64,000 nt of DNA, taken from Bradyrhizobium viridifuturi (GTDB lineage: Bacteria; Pseudomonadota; Alphaproteobacteria; Rhizobiales; Xanthobacteraceae). Positions 19,709 to 29,519 of the stretch are shown here, one piece after another. The notes under the pieces are model-generated. The model was not told the origin of the DNA. It did no database searches and was given only the letters and a program-made list of their open reading frames with translations. The first letter of the stretch is position 1. Each line of letters opens with the position of its first letter. Made by a program: the position numbers and the translations under genes. The stretch is taken from assembly GCF_001238275.1 (NCBI RefSeq), contig NZ_LGTB01000002.1, forward strand, positions 62,001 through 126,000. The letters are read 5' to 3'.

Positions 19709-20938
19709 ATGAGGATTAACTGGCTTTACACGACGGCAATGGCGTTGGTGATTGGCGCCGGTCCCGCCATTTCGCAATCGCCGGAAGGTTCGCAGAAGCG
19801 CGAGGAAAGCCCCCGCGCCCAGTCGCCGGCGTCTCAATCTAGGGAAATGGTCCGTCCACCCGCCCGGTCGAAGGAGATCGATCGCGGCGGCGCGGCTGAT
19901 CGCATCAAGGAGCGCGCGCAGTCCGAGCCGAATGGGGGCGCCGAGGACATGCAGCGCGGCGAGGTCCCGTCGCCGGCCGAGCGCAGCAAGGAGGCGCAGG
20001 AACCGCGGGGCCGCGAGTCCAAGCAGCCGACCCGGCAGAGCCAGGATCAGCGCAGCCGCGGCGAGCGCACGCCCTCGGGCACGGCGCAGAAGGAACTGCA
20101 ACAGGGCCGCGATGCCAAGCCGGCTGCCGACCGGAAGCAACAGGCTGACGAAATGCTGCGGGGCCGCGAGGATCAGGGCAAGCCGGACCGCTCTCAGGAC
20201 GCCGCCAGGCCGGCCGATACGAAGCAGCAGCAGACCCAACAGCAGATCGATCGCGATCGCAAGGAACAACGCGATCAGGCCACCCAGTCCTCCAAGTCCT
20301 CCTCGCCGCAGGAGAGCGCGCGGCCGGCCGACAACGCTCAAACCCAGAGGACCGGTCAAGCGCCGGATCAATCGAGCCGCCAGACTAGCTCGGCCGCGGT
20401 CAGCGACGATCAGCGTAGGCAAGTCGTCGATCAGCTGCGTCGCGACAGGACTGCCACCAGCCAGAATCTCAATGTTCAAGTCAATGTCGGCACGCGGTTG
20501 CCGCGAGGCGCGGAGGCGCGCCGATTGCCGCCCGAAATCGTACGGATCATGCCGCAATACCGGGACTATGAGTATACGGTCATCGACAACCGCGTTGCCA
20601 TTATTGATCCCCGGCGGCGCGAGGTCGTGGATATTCTCGACGACGGGCCGGGTTACAGCAGGGCGGCCGGCGACAGGCGCGATCGTGTCGTCATCGGCGA
20701 GGACACGCGCAGGCGGCTCAGAGAATTGGTGCGGAGTTCTCCGACAACGGTCGGCTCGACCTCGCCTTCGGCCAGCGGAGGCGAAACCTCCGCGCGGAAC
20801 TGTCTGTCGCTGCAGCCGATGCCGGAAGAGCTGGCGCGTAACCATCCAGAGCTCGCCAACTATCGTTATCTCGCCATCGGCGACGAGGTGGTACTTGTTG
20901 ACCCCCAGCAGCCGAAGATCGTCCAGGTGATCGACTGA
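19709..20938 (+). CDS. Exported DUF1236 protein with long charged linker
   Basis: A 409-residue protein: signal peptide (1-22, ending PAISQS), a low-complexity linker rich in Gln, Arg, Ser and Glu (about 25-230), then two DUF1236-type modules. The first has VNVGTRLPRGAEARRLPPEI, IMPQYRDYEY and IIDPRRREVVDIL; the second LQPMPEELARNHPELANYRY and LVDPQQPKIVQVID. DUF1236 domains are periplasmic and of unknown function. A paralogue with a different linker lies at 60.7 kb. The FixK-like box upstream suggests induction with Hsp20-Lon. Confidence 0.85.
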   Translation: MRINWLYTTAMALVIGAGPAISQSPEGSQKREESPRAQSPASQSREMVRPPARSKEIDRGGAADRIKERAQSEPNGGAEDMQRGEVPSPAERSKEAQEPRGRESKQPTRQSQDQRSRGERTPSGTAQKELQQGRDAKPAADRKQQADEMLRGREDQGKPDRSQDAARPADTKQQQTQQQIDRDRKEQRDQATQSSKSSSPQESARPADNAQTQRTGQAPDQSSRQTSSAAVSDDQRRQVVDQLRRDRTATSQNLNVQVNVGTRLPRGAEARRLPPEIVRIMPQYRDYEYTVIDNRVAIIDPRRREVVDILDDGPGYSRAAGDRRDRVVIGEDTRRRLRELVRSSPTTVGSTSPSASGGETSARNCLSLQPMPEELARNHPELANYRYLAIGDEVVLVDPQQPKIVQVID

Positions 20939-21010
20939 GGCTGCCTGTTCTCCCCTCTCGATCGCCGCTGCTCGATCAATTGTACGGGCTGCACAGCCTG
21001 GTCCGGATAT

Positions 21011-22054
21011 TCAAGGGGTGGAAGCATCCGACCACAGCAAGGACGTCGGCTGACGGGAGTCGATGCGGCGGCGTATTTCGGCCGCGATTTCGAAAGAGCG
21101 GAGTCTCGCCGTGTGGTCGTAGATTTGCGCCGTCAACATCAGTTCATTTGCACCTGTCTGGGCGATGAAGGCTTCGAGCCCCCGCTCGACGGCGGCCGGA
21201 GCACCGACCACAGAGTAGGCCAGCGCCTCCTCGACACCCTTCCGCTCCAGCGGAGACCAGAGTTCATCCATGTTGTCGAGCGGCGGCGGCACCGGTCCGG
21301 GCGTGCCGCGTCTCAGGCTGAGGAATTGCTGTTGCAGCGATGTGATAAGACGGCGCGCCTCGGCGTCGGTATCGGCGGCGAAGACATTGACGCCGACCAT
21401 CGCGTAAGGCTCACGAAGCTGTTCCGACGGCTGAAAGCGGGCGCGGTACACCCCGAGCGCCCGCAGCAGCTCCGATGGAGCAAAATGCGACGCGAACGCA
21501 AAGGGCAAGCCGAGCATCGCAGCGAGCTGTGCACTGAACGTGCTCGATCCGAGCAGCCAGATCGGAACCCGCAATCCGGCACCTGGCACGGCCCGCATTA
21601 TCTGGCCCGGTTGCAGCGGTCCCAGCAGGGCCTGCAGCTCCATGACATCATGGGGAAAATTCTCTGCGGTCGTGGCCAGATCCCGGCGCAACGCGCGCGC
21701 GGTACGCTGATCGGTGCCGGGTGCGCGGCCGAGCCCGAGATCGATGCGACCCCGATAAAGCGATTCCAGCGTACCGAACTGCTCAGCGATGACCAACGGC
21801 GCATGGTTCGGCAACATCACGCCGCCCGATCCAACACGGATGATGCGGGTGCCGCCGGCGATATAGCCGATCACCACCGCAGTCGCAGCGCTGGCAATGC
21901 CTGGCATATTGTGATGCTCGGCAAGCCAGAACCGCTTGTAATTCCAGCGTTCGGCATGCTGCGCCAGATCGAGCGAATTGCGGAAGGCCTGGGCCGCATC
22001 GCTGCCTTGATTAATCGGCGACAAGTCCAAAACCGAGAAGGGAATCACCGGCAT
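21011..22054 (-). CDS. LLM-class flavin-dependent oxidoreductase (luciferase-like)
   Basis: A 347-residue TIM-barrel enzyme of the bacterial luciferase family, group without fused partner. It shows the N-terminal [53 protein letters not shown] and [10 protein letters not shown], all typical of this subfamily. It would use reduced flavin and oxygen on an unknown substrate. The ATG at 22054 starts directly at the conserved beta strand. No FixK-like box is seen upstream, unlike the surrounding operons. Confidence 0.9.
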   Translation of the reverse strand: MPVIPFSVLDLSPINQGSDAAQAFRNSLDLAQHAERWNYKRFWLAEHHNMPGIASAATAVVIGYIAGGTRIIRVGSGGVMLPNHAPLVIAEQFGTLESLYRGRIDLGLGRAPGTDQRTARALRRDLATTAENFPHDVMELQALLGPLQPGQIMRAVPGAGLRVPIWLLGSSTFSAQLAAMLGLPFAFASHFAPSELLRALGVYRARFQPSEQLREPYAMVGVNVFAADTDAEARRLITSLQQQFLSLRRGTPGPVPPPLDNMDELWSPLERKGVEEALAYSVVGAPAAVERGLEAFIAQTGANELMLTAQIYDHTARLRSFEIAAEIRRRIDSRQPTSLLWSDASTP

Positions 22055-22089
22055 CTCCAGCTTTCAGATAATCTCGCGGCCAAAGGGAG

Positions 22090-22263
22090 CGCCGGCACAG
22101 GCCAGATGCGACCAAGCTTCGTCCGCCAGCCAGTGCTGCCACATCGCCGAACGACGGGCACGCCGTCGGCCCATTTCAAGCCCGCCACTCTTGCCACGAA
22201 GCCGTTTCGATTCGTATCGCGTCATAGCCCTCAATCAGGGGGATGGCGTCGGCCGCGTTCATT
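22090..22263 (-). pseudogene. Broken copy of the 72-residue hypothetical protein
   Basis: Reverse-strand DNA from an ATG at 22263 reads MNAADAIPLIEGYDAIRIE, close to the start of the intact 72-residue protein at 7666-7884. After a deletion and a frame change the matching segment AGLKWADGVPVV appears, followed in a further frame by MWQHWLADEAWS, which matches MWQDW and beyond. At least two frameshifts and an internal deletion make it nonfunctional. Confidence 0.7.
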
Positions 22264-22346
22264 TTGGTCACATATTCGGTCCCGTCCGCCCGCGCGCGAA
22301 CCTTGCAAGCGCCAGCCTACTAGGGAGGTTCTAATCCCGCTCCGCA

Positions 22347-22360
22347 TTGACGGCAGTCAG
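22347..22360. promoter_or_regulatory. FixK/FNR-like box
   Basis: TTGACGGCAGTCAG has one mismatch in the last base; 82 nt upstream of the old-yellow-enzyme remnant and about 300 nt upstream of the PfpI-type gene. Confidence 0.5.
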
Positions 22361-22442
22361 TTGAGGCAGATCGCTTTGCTCCTAATATTTTCACTTGAAT
22401 AGAACAAGCGGGCTGCCAATGTCCTGCGCTGCCGGAGCGAAT

Positions 22443-22637
22443 ATGAACGAGGCGACCACGATTGCGCGCGCAGCCCCTACCATCCAGGCGGCGGACACGG
22501 ACGTGCTGTTCATGCCGTACCGGCTTGGCCCCTACAACCTGCGGCATCGCATTGTCAAGGCACCGCTGACTCGCGCGCACGCCAGCCGGGCATTGCGCCA
22601 CCACGTCCACTACTTTCACGAAGACGCGCTCACTTAG
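22443..22637 (+). pseudogene. Old yellow enzyme N-terminal remnant
   Basis: Codes for the N-terminal 40 residues of an old yellow enzyme (LFMPYRLGPYNLRHRIVKAP followed by LTRAHASRA), very like the intact enzyme at 9855, then runs into unrelated sequence and stops. The barrel and FMN site are missing. A FixK-like box is retained upstream, so the stub may still be transcribed into the following PfpI-type gene. Confidence 0.75.
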
Positions 22638-22663
22638 CACCACGATTAGAAAGGCACTAGATC

Positions 22664-23230
22664 ATGGCAGAAGACACCCTCAAAGGACTCAAGGTGGCCA
22701 TCCTGGTCACCGACGGCTTCGAGCAGGTCGAACTCACCGAGCCACGCAAAGCCCTGGACGAAGCCGGCGCCACGACCAAGATCGTTTCGCCCAAACATCA
22801 AAGCGTACGGGCGTGGAATTTCACTGACTGGAGCATAAAGTTGCCGGTCGATGTGGAGCTCGATCATGCCAAGCCGGAAGACTTCGACGCGCTCCTGCTG
22901 CCGGGCGGTGTTATCAACCCGGACTCGCTTCGCATAGAGCCGAAAGCAGTTGCTTTCGCGAAGGCGTTTTTCGATGCCGGAAAACCGGTTGCAGCGATCT
23001 GCCATGGTCCCTGGACGGTGATCGAGACCGGCGCGGCGCGCGGCCGGCGCATGACCTCATGGCCCTCGCTCAAGACCGACCTCAAGAACGCCGGCGCGGA
23101 TTGGGTGGACCAGGAAGCGGTCGTGGACAAGGGCTTGGTCACGAGCCGCAGCCCCGATGATATTCCGGCATTCAACCGGGAAACGATCAAGTTGTTCAGC
23201 GGCGCACGTGGGCATCGTCATGCCGCATAA
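22664..23230 (+). CDS. DJ-1/PfpI family protein
   Basis: A 188-residue protein of the PfpI/YhbO branch. The nucleophile elbow AAICHGPWTVIE carries the conserved Cys and His, and the conserved Glu is in FEQVELTEP. Such proteins have been reported as proteases, glyoxalases or deglycases acting on glycated macromolecules; the exact activity is not settled for the family. The start is the ATG at 22664, 26 nt after the old-yellow-enzyme stub, and it may depend on the 22347 box. Confidence 0.9.
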   Translation: MAEDTLKGLKVAILVTDGFEQVELTEPRKALDEAGATTKIVSPKHQSVRAWNFTDWSIKLPVDVELDHAKPEDFDALLLPGGVINPDSLRIEPKAVAFAKAFFDAGKPVAAICHGPWTVIETGAARGRRMTSWPSLKTDLKNAGADWVDQEAVVDKGLVTSRSPDDIPAFNRETIKLFSGARGHRHAA

Positions 23231-23398
23231 TGCCCGGCGCTGTACGAGGACCAGCGTCCAAAAACGGCGGCTCGGTCCGCTGCCGCGCGGATCAATGCCG
23301 CCTTCCCGCGCGGTCGGCTTCGCCGCGGGCTGCGGATGCTTTGACGGTCAAACTAGCGTGGTCAGGGCGGCGCGCAGACGCAAAATCCTGCCAACGAC

Positions 23399-24328
23399 TC
23401 AGGCTCGGCACTCCGATTTCTTTAGATTGGCGGCGCTCGCCTCCAACGCCTGCCGCTCCTCGCCCGACATCTCCGGTTCGAAGCTTTGAATGACGCCGGC
23501 GCGTCCGACCACGCTCGGAAGCGACAGGGTGACGCCAAAGCCTACATTGTAACTTCCGACCGGCACGACCACTCGCTCATCGCGAAGCACCAACTCTGCG
23601 ATCCGTGCCGCCACGATGCCAATGCCAAACTGGCTGGCATCATTGCCTTCGATGATCGTGATATTGGCGTAACGCACGCTGTCTTCGATCTGCTTGCGCA
23701 GTCCGTCAAGCGTTTCGCCGCGTCGTTCGACAAGCGCGCCAATCGGTACACCGACGATACGCGCGCTTGACCAAAGAAATACCTGAGAGACTCCGTGTTC
23801 TCCGATCACCTGCGCCTCCACCTGATTGGCATCGAGCTCGAAATGCTCTGCTAGATGAACGCGGAAGCGCAGGCTGTCGAGGAAGGTGCCGGTGCTCAGC
23901 ACGCGATCGTGCCCCGCGCTGATGCGCGTGATATCGGCGAGCGGTTCCGGGGGATCGGTGACCGCCAGCAGGACCGCGCGAGGTGCTGCCCGTACAATGT
24001 GCGGAACGATCTCGCGATAGATCCCGGCGTTGGTATGGAGGAGCCGCAACCTGCCTTGCGGGTCGCTGCGGTCGGTGGCTCCCCCGGCCTTTTCGTTGAT
24101 GCCGGCGGTGATCATCACCAGGTCCGAGTCGGCGAGATCATCGTAATCCCCATCGACAACCGTGGTCTTGGGACAAAGCGGGGCTCCGTAACGAAGGTCG
24201 GTCGCTACTGCCTTCGCGCGGTTGCGGGTTCGGTCCACGATCACGATCGTGCGGGCGCTGCCGCGCACGACCGCCGCGAGAGCACAGGCTGATCCAACTC
24301 TTCCTGCCCCGATGATCCCGATTTTCAT
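23399..24328 (-). CDS. Lactate/malate dehydrogenase family enzyme
   Basis: A 309-residue NAD-dependent 2-hydroxyacid dehydrogenase. The Rossmann motif GIIGAGRVGSACALA and the Asp of the NAD site (IVIVDRT) open the protein; ITAGINEKAGG precedes the mobile loop; the catalytic His is in QVIGEHGVSQVF. The substrate-loop region reads DPQGRLRLLHTN, lactate-dehydrogenase-like rather than the RKPGM of malate dehydrogenases, so lactate is a better guess than malate. Starts at 24340 and 24328 are both possible; 24328 gives the standard N-terminus. Only a half-site of the FixK-like motif lies upstream. Confidence 0.85.
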   Translation of the reverse strand: MKIGIIGAGRVGSACALAAVVRGSARTIVIVDRTRNRAKAVATDLRYGAPLCPKTTVVDGDYDDLADSDLVMITAGINEKAGGATDRSDPQGRLRLLHTNAGIYREIVPHIVRAAPRAVLLAVTDPPEPLADITRISAGHDRVLSTGTFLDSLRFRVHLAEHFELDANQVEAQVIGEHGVSQVFLWSSARIVGVPIGALVERRGETLDGLRKQIEDSVRYANITIIEGNDASQFGIGIVAARIAELVLRDERVVVPVGSYNVGFGVTLSLPSVVGRAGVIQSFEPEMSGEERQALEASAANLKKSECRA

Positions 24329-24415
24329 GATCAAGCCCATGCTAAGCGTCTGATAGAAGTATCCGTCAACCGGCACCCCGCGTGCACCCCTGCTTCACCA
24401 TGCATAACAACCGCC

Positions 24416-24907
24416 CTACGATCGGGCGGCCAGATATTGCGAGATGTCGCTGACGCTCAGGCCGGTCAAGTCTTTTGCAAGCTCCGCAACAATGGACTTT
24501 TGGACTGTCGGAGAAAATGATCGACGCAGATCTGCGAGCGTTCGCGGCGGTGCCACGATAACAAGATGCTCTGTTTGTAGCTCTCTCAGAAGGCGATCCA
24601 GAGCACCGGCGACTGTGCGCGCGAACCTATGTTTCTCGACGTCATGCCAGTCGGTCTGTTGCACCGCGCTGCGGTTCGGCTCGGTGCCCGACAGCGCTCG
24701 CCCCGGCTTGTCCGATCCTTGTTCATGGGTCGGTGGGTTCTCATCTTTAAGCGCCTGTTGGACTTTCAGGCGTGGTTTTAGACCATCCCCTTCATTAAAT
24801 AGAAAAAGGGCCTTGCAGCCGTCTCCGACAAAAACAACAGCGCGATGCGGCAACCTGATGTACGGTTCTTTGTTCGGCAAGGACTCCTCGCAAGGTTGAG
24901 CTTTCAA
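24416..24907 (-). CDS. Host attachment family protein
   Basis: A 163-residue protein of the family first named for attachment of Agrobacterium to plant cells. Signatures are HRAVVFVGDGCKALFLFNEG near the N-terminus and HLVIVAPPRTLADLRRSF, followed by VAELAKDLTGLSVSDIS at the end, all typical. The family has been grouped by sequence with the baeRF proteins, like the gene at 2792, so a link to translation is possible but unproven. TTG starts at 24907 or 24880 are both possible; the latter has GAGGAG just upstream. A near-match FixK-like box is 151 nt upstream. Confidence 0.85.
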   Translation of the reverse strand: MKAQPCEESLPNKEPYIRLPHRAVVFVGDGCKALFLFNEGDGLKPRLKVQQALKDENPPTHEQGSDKPGRALSGTEPNRSAVQQTDWHDVEKHRFARTVAGALDRLLRELQTEHLVIVAPPRTLADLRRSFSPTVQKSIVAELAKDLTGLSVSDISQYLAARS

Positions 24908-25373
24908 TTACGCCCTGCGAAAGAGCTATGAATCGCAGGATAGGGGCCCGGATGGCGTACACTGAACGCACGAAATCTTTCAGACTAACGCGTCATTGTT
25001 AGCCCCCGTTCAACTCGCAACCGTAGTTTCTAACGAAGCAGCTTAACTCTACGCAGCCATGACAACCGTCAATATTCCGGCAGGCTTTCGCGTATCAGAT
25101 ACAATCCAAGGCGCCTGCCTTTTCGCGAGCCACATTGTCGGGATACTCGCTTGCATTCGATTGCGCCGAAATTCGTACCGCGATCGCGCGCCGCGAATCA
25201 TTCGCCGCGACAAAAATTGACGGTTATCAAGGCAGCCGTCCTCGCCTGATGCAAAAAACGGCGCGGATGCTGGGCGCTCGATCGGCGCATGATCTTGAGC
25301 GCACTCGTTCAAGACCCGACAGAGATTGGCATGCAACGTTGTACCCCCGCATCGCTCTCCCGTGGAGTCGAGG
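24908..25373. promoter_or_regulatory. Divergent promoter region with two FixK-like boxes
   Basis: A 466-base gap between the host-attachment gene (reverse) and paoA (forward). At 25059-25072 ATGACAACCGTCAA has one mismatch; at 25217-25230 TTGACGGTTATCAA is a full match, 143 nt upstream of the paoA start. The first may serve the reverse gene, the second pao. Confidence 0.62.
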
Positions 25374-25985
25374 ATGGTCGATACCGAAGACGGTCCGACG
25401 TTTCATTCCTTGAGCTACCCGACGCGCCGCGACGTCATCGCAGCGGGTGCCGTGGTTCCCATCGCCCTGGCGTTGCCGCCGGGCGCCGCGGCTCAGTCGC
25501 CCGCGGTGGCAGCGGCGTCCGAGCCGGTCGCGGTGAGCCTCACCATCAACGGTACGCAGCATGTCCTCACGATCGATCCGCGCACGACGCTGCTCGACCT
25601 GGTGCGCGAGCATCTCGACCTGACCGGAACCAAGAAGGGCTGCGATCAGGGCCAGTGCGGCGCCTGCACGGTGCTGCTCGATGGGCGGCGAATCAATTCA
25701 TGCCTGACCTTCGCGGTCATGTTTGACGGCCGGCAGATCACCACGATCGAGGGCCTGGCGGCGGACGGCGCACTGCATCCGCTGCAGCAGGCCTTCATCG
25801 ACCATGACGCATTCCAGTGCGGATACTGCACGCCGGGACAGCTCTGCTCGGCGGCCGGGCTGATGTCGGAAGGCCGGGCGAAGACCCCGGACGAGATCCG
25901 CGAACTGATGAGCGGCAACATCTGTCGCTGCGGCGCCTACCCGAACATCGTCGCAGCGATACAGCAAGCGATGGGCCGATCATGA
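25374..25985 (+). CDS. paoA: PaoA-like aldehyde oxidoreductase Fe-S subunit, Tat-exported
   Basis: Small subunit of a xanthine-dehydrogenase-family enzyme, 203 residues. A twin-arginine signal (YPTRRDVIAAGAVVPIALAL) points to folding with cofactors and Tat export to the periplasm, as in E. coli PaoA. Two 2Fe-2S sites follow: plant-type GCDQGQCGACTVLLDG and the helical site with CGYCTPGQ and CRCGAY. The ATG at 25374 has GTGGAGTCGAGG upstream. It overlaps the FAD-subunit gene by 4 nt, and a FixK-like box is 143 nt upstream. Confidence 0.9.
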   Translation: MVDTEDGPTFHSLSYPTRRDVIAAGAVVPIALALPPGAAAQSPAVAAASEPVAVSLTINGTQHVLTIDPRTTLLDLVREHLDLTGTKKGCDQGQCGACTVLLDGRRINSCLTFAVMFDGRQITTIEGLAADGALHPLQQAFIDHDAFQCGYCTPGQLCSAAGLMSEGRAKTPDEIRELMSGNICRCGAYPNIVAAIQQAMGRS

Positions 25986-26998
25986 TCAGTTTTCAGTACG
26001 TGCGGGCCACCGATGTGGCGGACGCGGTGCGCCAGACCGCCAGCGATCCACGCGCCAGGTTCGTCGCCGGCGGCACCAACCTGATCGACCTGATGATGAT
26101 GGAGGTCGAGCAGCCGACGCGGGTGATCGACATCACGCGACTGCCGCTCCGCCAGGTCGAGCCCACCCCGGGCGGCGGCCTGCGCATCGGCGCTCTCGTG
26201 CCCAACACCGATCTTGCCTATCACCCGCTGATCGAGAAGCGCTATCCGATCCTGAGCAGCGCGATCATGGCCGGCGCGTCGCAGCAGTTGCGCAACATGG
26301 CATCGACGGGTGGCAACCTGCTTCAGCGCACGCGCTGTGCCTACTTCTATGATGTCGCGACGCCCTGCAACAAGCGCAAGCCAGGTACCGGCTGCGCGGC
26401 GATCGAGGGGCTCAACCGCGGCCACGCAATCCTCGGCACCAGCCAGGCCTGTATCGCGGTGCATCCTTCCGACATGTGCGTGGCGATGAGGATGCTGGAT
26501 GCGACCGTGCATGTCACGGGCCCGGCAGGCGACCGCGCGATCCCGTTTGCGGACTTCCACCGGCTGCCGGGGGATGCGCCTCAGCGCGATACCAACCTCA
26601 ACCCCGGCGAGATCATCACTGCGGTCGAGTTGCCGCCGAAGGGGTTCGCCAGCCACCATACCTACCTGAAGATCCGAGACCGGCTCTCCTATGCATTCGC
26701 CCTCATCGCCATCGCGGCCGGGCTCGAGCTCGACGGCGACACCATCAAGGAGGGACGCCTCGCGCTCGGCGGGGTCGCGCACAAGCCGTGGCGCAATCCG
26801 CAGGCGGAAGCCGTGCTGCGCGGCCAGCCGGCAAACGCCGAGACATTCGCCCGCGCGGCCGACGTGCTGCTGCGCGACGCCCACGGCTACAAATATAACA
26901 CCTTCAAGATTGATCTTGCGCGGCGCTGCATCGTGCGCGCGCTTGGCCAGGCCGCGCGCGGCACGCCGCAGTCGCAGTCGCATAAGAAGATCGCGTGA
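25982..26998 (+). CDS. paoB: PaoB-like aldehyde oxidoreductase FAD subunit
   Basis: Medium subunit, 338 residues, with the FAD-binding motif FVAGGTNLIDLM and the second flavin segment GGNLLQRTRC. The loop RTRCAYFYD, then PCNKRKPGTGCAAIEG, supplies the cysteines for the extra 4Fe-4S cluster known from PaoB. The N-terminus MISFQYVRATDVADA and the ATGA overlap with paoA fix the start at 25982. It passes electrons from molybdenum via flavin; the final acceptor is not known. Confidence 0.9.
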   Translation: MISFQYVRATDVADAVRQTASDPRARFVAGGTNLIDLMMMEVEQPTRVIDITRLPLRQVEPTPGGGLRIGALVPNTDLAYHPLIEKRYPILSSAIMAGASQQLRNMASTGGNLLQRTRCAYFYDVATPCNKRKPGTGCAAIEGLNRGHAILGTSQACIAVHPSDMCVAMRMLDATVHVTGPAGDRAIPFADFHRLPGDAPQRDTNLNPGEIITAVELPPKGFASHHTYLKIRDRLSYAFALIAIAAGLELDGDTIKEGRLALGGVAHKPWRNPQAEAVLRGQPANAETFARAADVLLRDAHGYKYNTFKIDLARRCIVRALGQAARGTPQSQSHKKIA

Positions 26999-27006
26999 GT
27001 AACGCC

Positions 27007-29238
27007 ATGGCAGCCTATATCGGCACCTCCCGGTCCCGGATCGACGGCGTCAAAAAGGTTACCGGTGCGGCGAAATATGCCGCCGAGTTCAATATGCCCG
27101 GCCTGGCATACGGCAGTATTGTCGCATCGACGATCGCCAAGGGGCGCATCACGCGCTTCGATACGAGTGGTGCCAAGCGCGTCGCCGGCGTGATCGACGT
27201 GATCACGCACCAGAACCGTCCGTCCATGGCCGATAACGACAAGGCCTACAAGGACGACGTGGCCCCGCTAGGATCGCCGTTTCGTCCGCTTTACGACGAC
27301 AGGGTCATGTTCAGCGGGCAGCCGATCGCGCTGGTTGTCGCCGAGACGTCGGAAGTCGCGCGCGACGCGGCATCCCGGGTCTGGGTCGAGTACGCCCAGG
27401 AGCCTCACGTCACCGACCTATTCCAGCAGCTCGACGCGACCATCCCGGTTCCGCCACCCACAAACCCGACCGAGGCCTTGTTCACGCCGCCGAGAGCGCG
27501 CGGCACGCCCGAACAGGCGCTCGCCGCTGCGGCCGTGCGCCATGAGGGGGCCTATTACGTTCCGATCGAGAACCACAATCCGATGGAGCTCTTTGCCGCG
27601 ACGGCGGTCTACGAGGCAGGCGGCAAGCTCACAGTCTACGACAAGACGCAGGGCGTCCAGAACGTCCAGCGCTATATCTGCGGCGCGCTCGGCATGAAAC
27701 CGGAGGATGTGCGCGTCCTGTCGCCCTTCATGGGCGGCGGATTCGGCTCGGGATTGCGCCCGAATTTCGAGGTCGTGCTGGCGGTGCAGGCTGCGCTCGC
27801 GCTGCGGCGGCCGGTGCGCATCGTACTGACCCGCCCGCAGATGTACGCGCTTGGCTACCGGCCGGCGATGCTTCAGCGCATAGCAATCGGCGCCAACACC
27901 GACGGAAGTCTCGAAGCGATCACCCACGACGCGATCACCGTGACCTCGCAAAATGAAACGTTTTTCCGCCAGAACCGGCTGGTCGGGCCTGCTCTATAAA
28001 TCCGCCACCGCGAAATACGCGCACCGGCTCGCGCGGCTCGATCGCCCGACCTCTTCCGATCAACGCGCACCAGGCGCCGCCACCGCCGTCTATGCGCTCG
28101 AATGCGCCATGGACGAGCTCGCGGTCGCCCTCAAGATCGATCCGCTCGACCTTCGGCTGCGGTGCTATTCGGATCGCGACCAGAACCGCGACCGACCCTA
28201 CAGCAGCAAGGCGCTGCGCGAATGCTACGCTCAAGGCGCGGCGGCCTTCGGCTGGGGCAAGCGCAATCCGGCGCCACGCTCGATGCGCGACGACGGGGAC
28301 CTGGTCGGCTGGGGCATGGCGACCGGCGTGTGGGACGCGATGCAGATGCCGATCACGGTGCGGATCGCGCTCAGCGCCAACGGCCATGCGGAGGTCGCGT
28401 GCGCGACCTCCGACATCGGCACCGGCACCTACACCATCATGGCCCAGGTGGCGGCCGATTCGCTCGGGCTTCCGCTCGAGAACGTCAGCGTCCACCTCGC
28501 GACTCGGCCCTCCCGCAGTCGCCGGTCGAAGGCGGCTCGTGGATCGCGGCCTCGGTGTCGAACGGCATCGTGACCACGGCCGGCGCCATCTGTGACAACC
28601 TGTTGCGGATCGCCAAGACAATGCCGAACACCCCGCTTGCCAACGTGGCGCCGGACGAAGTCGTGCTCGCGGACGGCAAGCTCGTGAATCGGCAGGATGC
28701 GACGCGCGCGGTCGCGATCGCCGATGTCATGCGGCATAGCGGCATCGACCGCATCGAGCAGGAAATGACCACGTCCCCTGTCCAGGACGAGGACCGAGCG
28801 CACAACACGCATTCGGCGGCCTTTGCCGAGGTCAAGGTAGACGAGCAGCTCGGAGTGATCCGCGTCTCGCGGGTGGTCAGCGCGGTCGCGGCCGGCCGCA
28901 TCCTCAACACCAAGACCGCGGCGAGCCAGATTCTCGGCAGCGTGGTCTGGGGTATCGGCATGGCGCTGCAGGAGGAGACGCTGATCGATCACCGGTTCGG
29001 CCGTGTGATGAACGCCAACATCGCTGAATATCATGTCCCGGTGAATGCCGACGTCTATGACATCAAGGTCATCTTTGTCGACGAGCCGGACGACTGCAAT
29101 CCACTCGGAGTGAAAGGGCTGGGCGAGATCGGCCTCGTCGGTGTCGCCGCAGCAATCGCCAACGCGGTCTACCACGCGACCGGAAAGCGGGTGCGCGACC
29201 TGCCGATCACGCTCGACAAGGTGATTGGCGTGGCGTGA
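27007..29238 (+). pseudogene. paoC: PaoC-like molybdenum subunit with two frameshifts
   Basis: Large catalytic subunit binding the molybdopterin cofactor. All parts exist but in three frames: 27007 to about 27960 (RIDGVKKVTGAAKYAAEF, FMGGGFGSG), then after a T5 run at 27961-27965 with one extra T (GWSGLLYKSATAKY, RAPGAATAVYALECAMDE, IGTGTYTIMAQVAADSLG), then after a missing G at about 28497 (LPQSPVEGGSW to LGEIGLVGVAAAIANAV, holding the catalytic Glu). Restoring one base at each place gives a normal length. Both lesions are single-base, so sequencing error is possible; otherwise this copy is dead while the copy at 34189 remains. The start at 27007 or a GTG at 26995 are both possible. Confidence 0.88.
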
Positions 29239-29519
29239 CGTGTTGTGCCCCGGGCGCAAGCGGCCGGGATCGGGGCGATCAAACTATTGCCCAGAGGAGG
29301 ACTTCAACGAGGATCTCTGCGCGGCCTCGCGCCCAGTTCTCCACCGCCCTTAAGCCACGCCGCATTCATCCGATCGAATGGGTCACCCAGCATGGGGTAC
29401 CTCGCAACATATGCGCGCTGAACCGGGCCGATGTTAGGTGGCCGGGCTGCGTAAGTCCAACAACGCAGTCGGCTTACAGCCAATCTCGCGCCATCACTAC
29501 GACGGTGCGAGATCCGATG
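29239..29519. other. Intergenic, nothing recognised
   Basis: A 281-base gap between the convergent paoC-like gene and SDR gene. No gene, operator palindrome or strong terminator hairpin was recognised. Confidence 0.5.

Noticed and set aside
21113..22402. Forward 429-codon frame over the LLM oxidoreductase
   Set aside because: Shadow; the reverse strand carries all luciferase-family motifs.
23341..23351. TTGACGGTCAA palindrome after the PfpI gene
   Set aside because: Spacer is one base, incompatible with FixK/FNR geometry, and no gene starts nearby on either strand at the usual distance.
24356..24369. Possible FixK-like box upstream of the lactate/malate dehydrogenase
   Set aside because: Only the GTCAA half is present; the other half is GAAGT.
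28102..28500. Upstream extension of the third paoC-like frame
   Set aside because: Arg-rich low-quality sequence; the real protein here is in the second frame.
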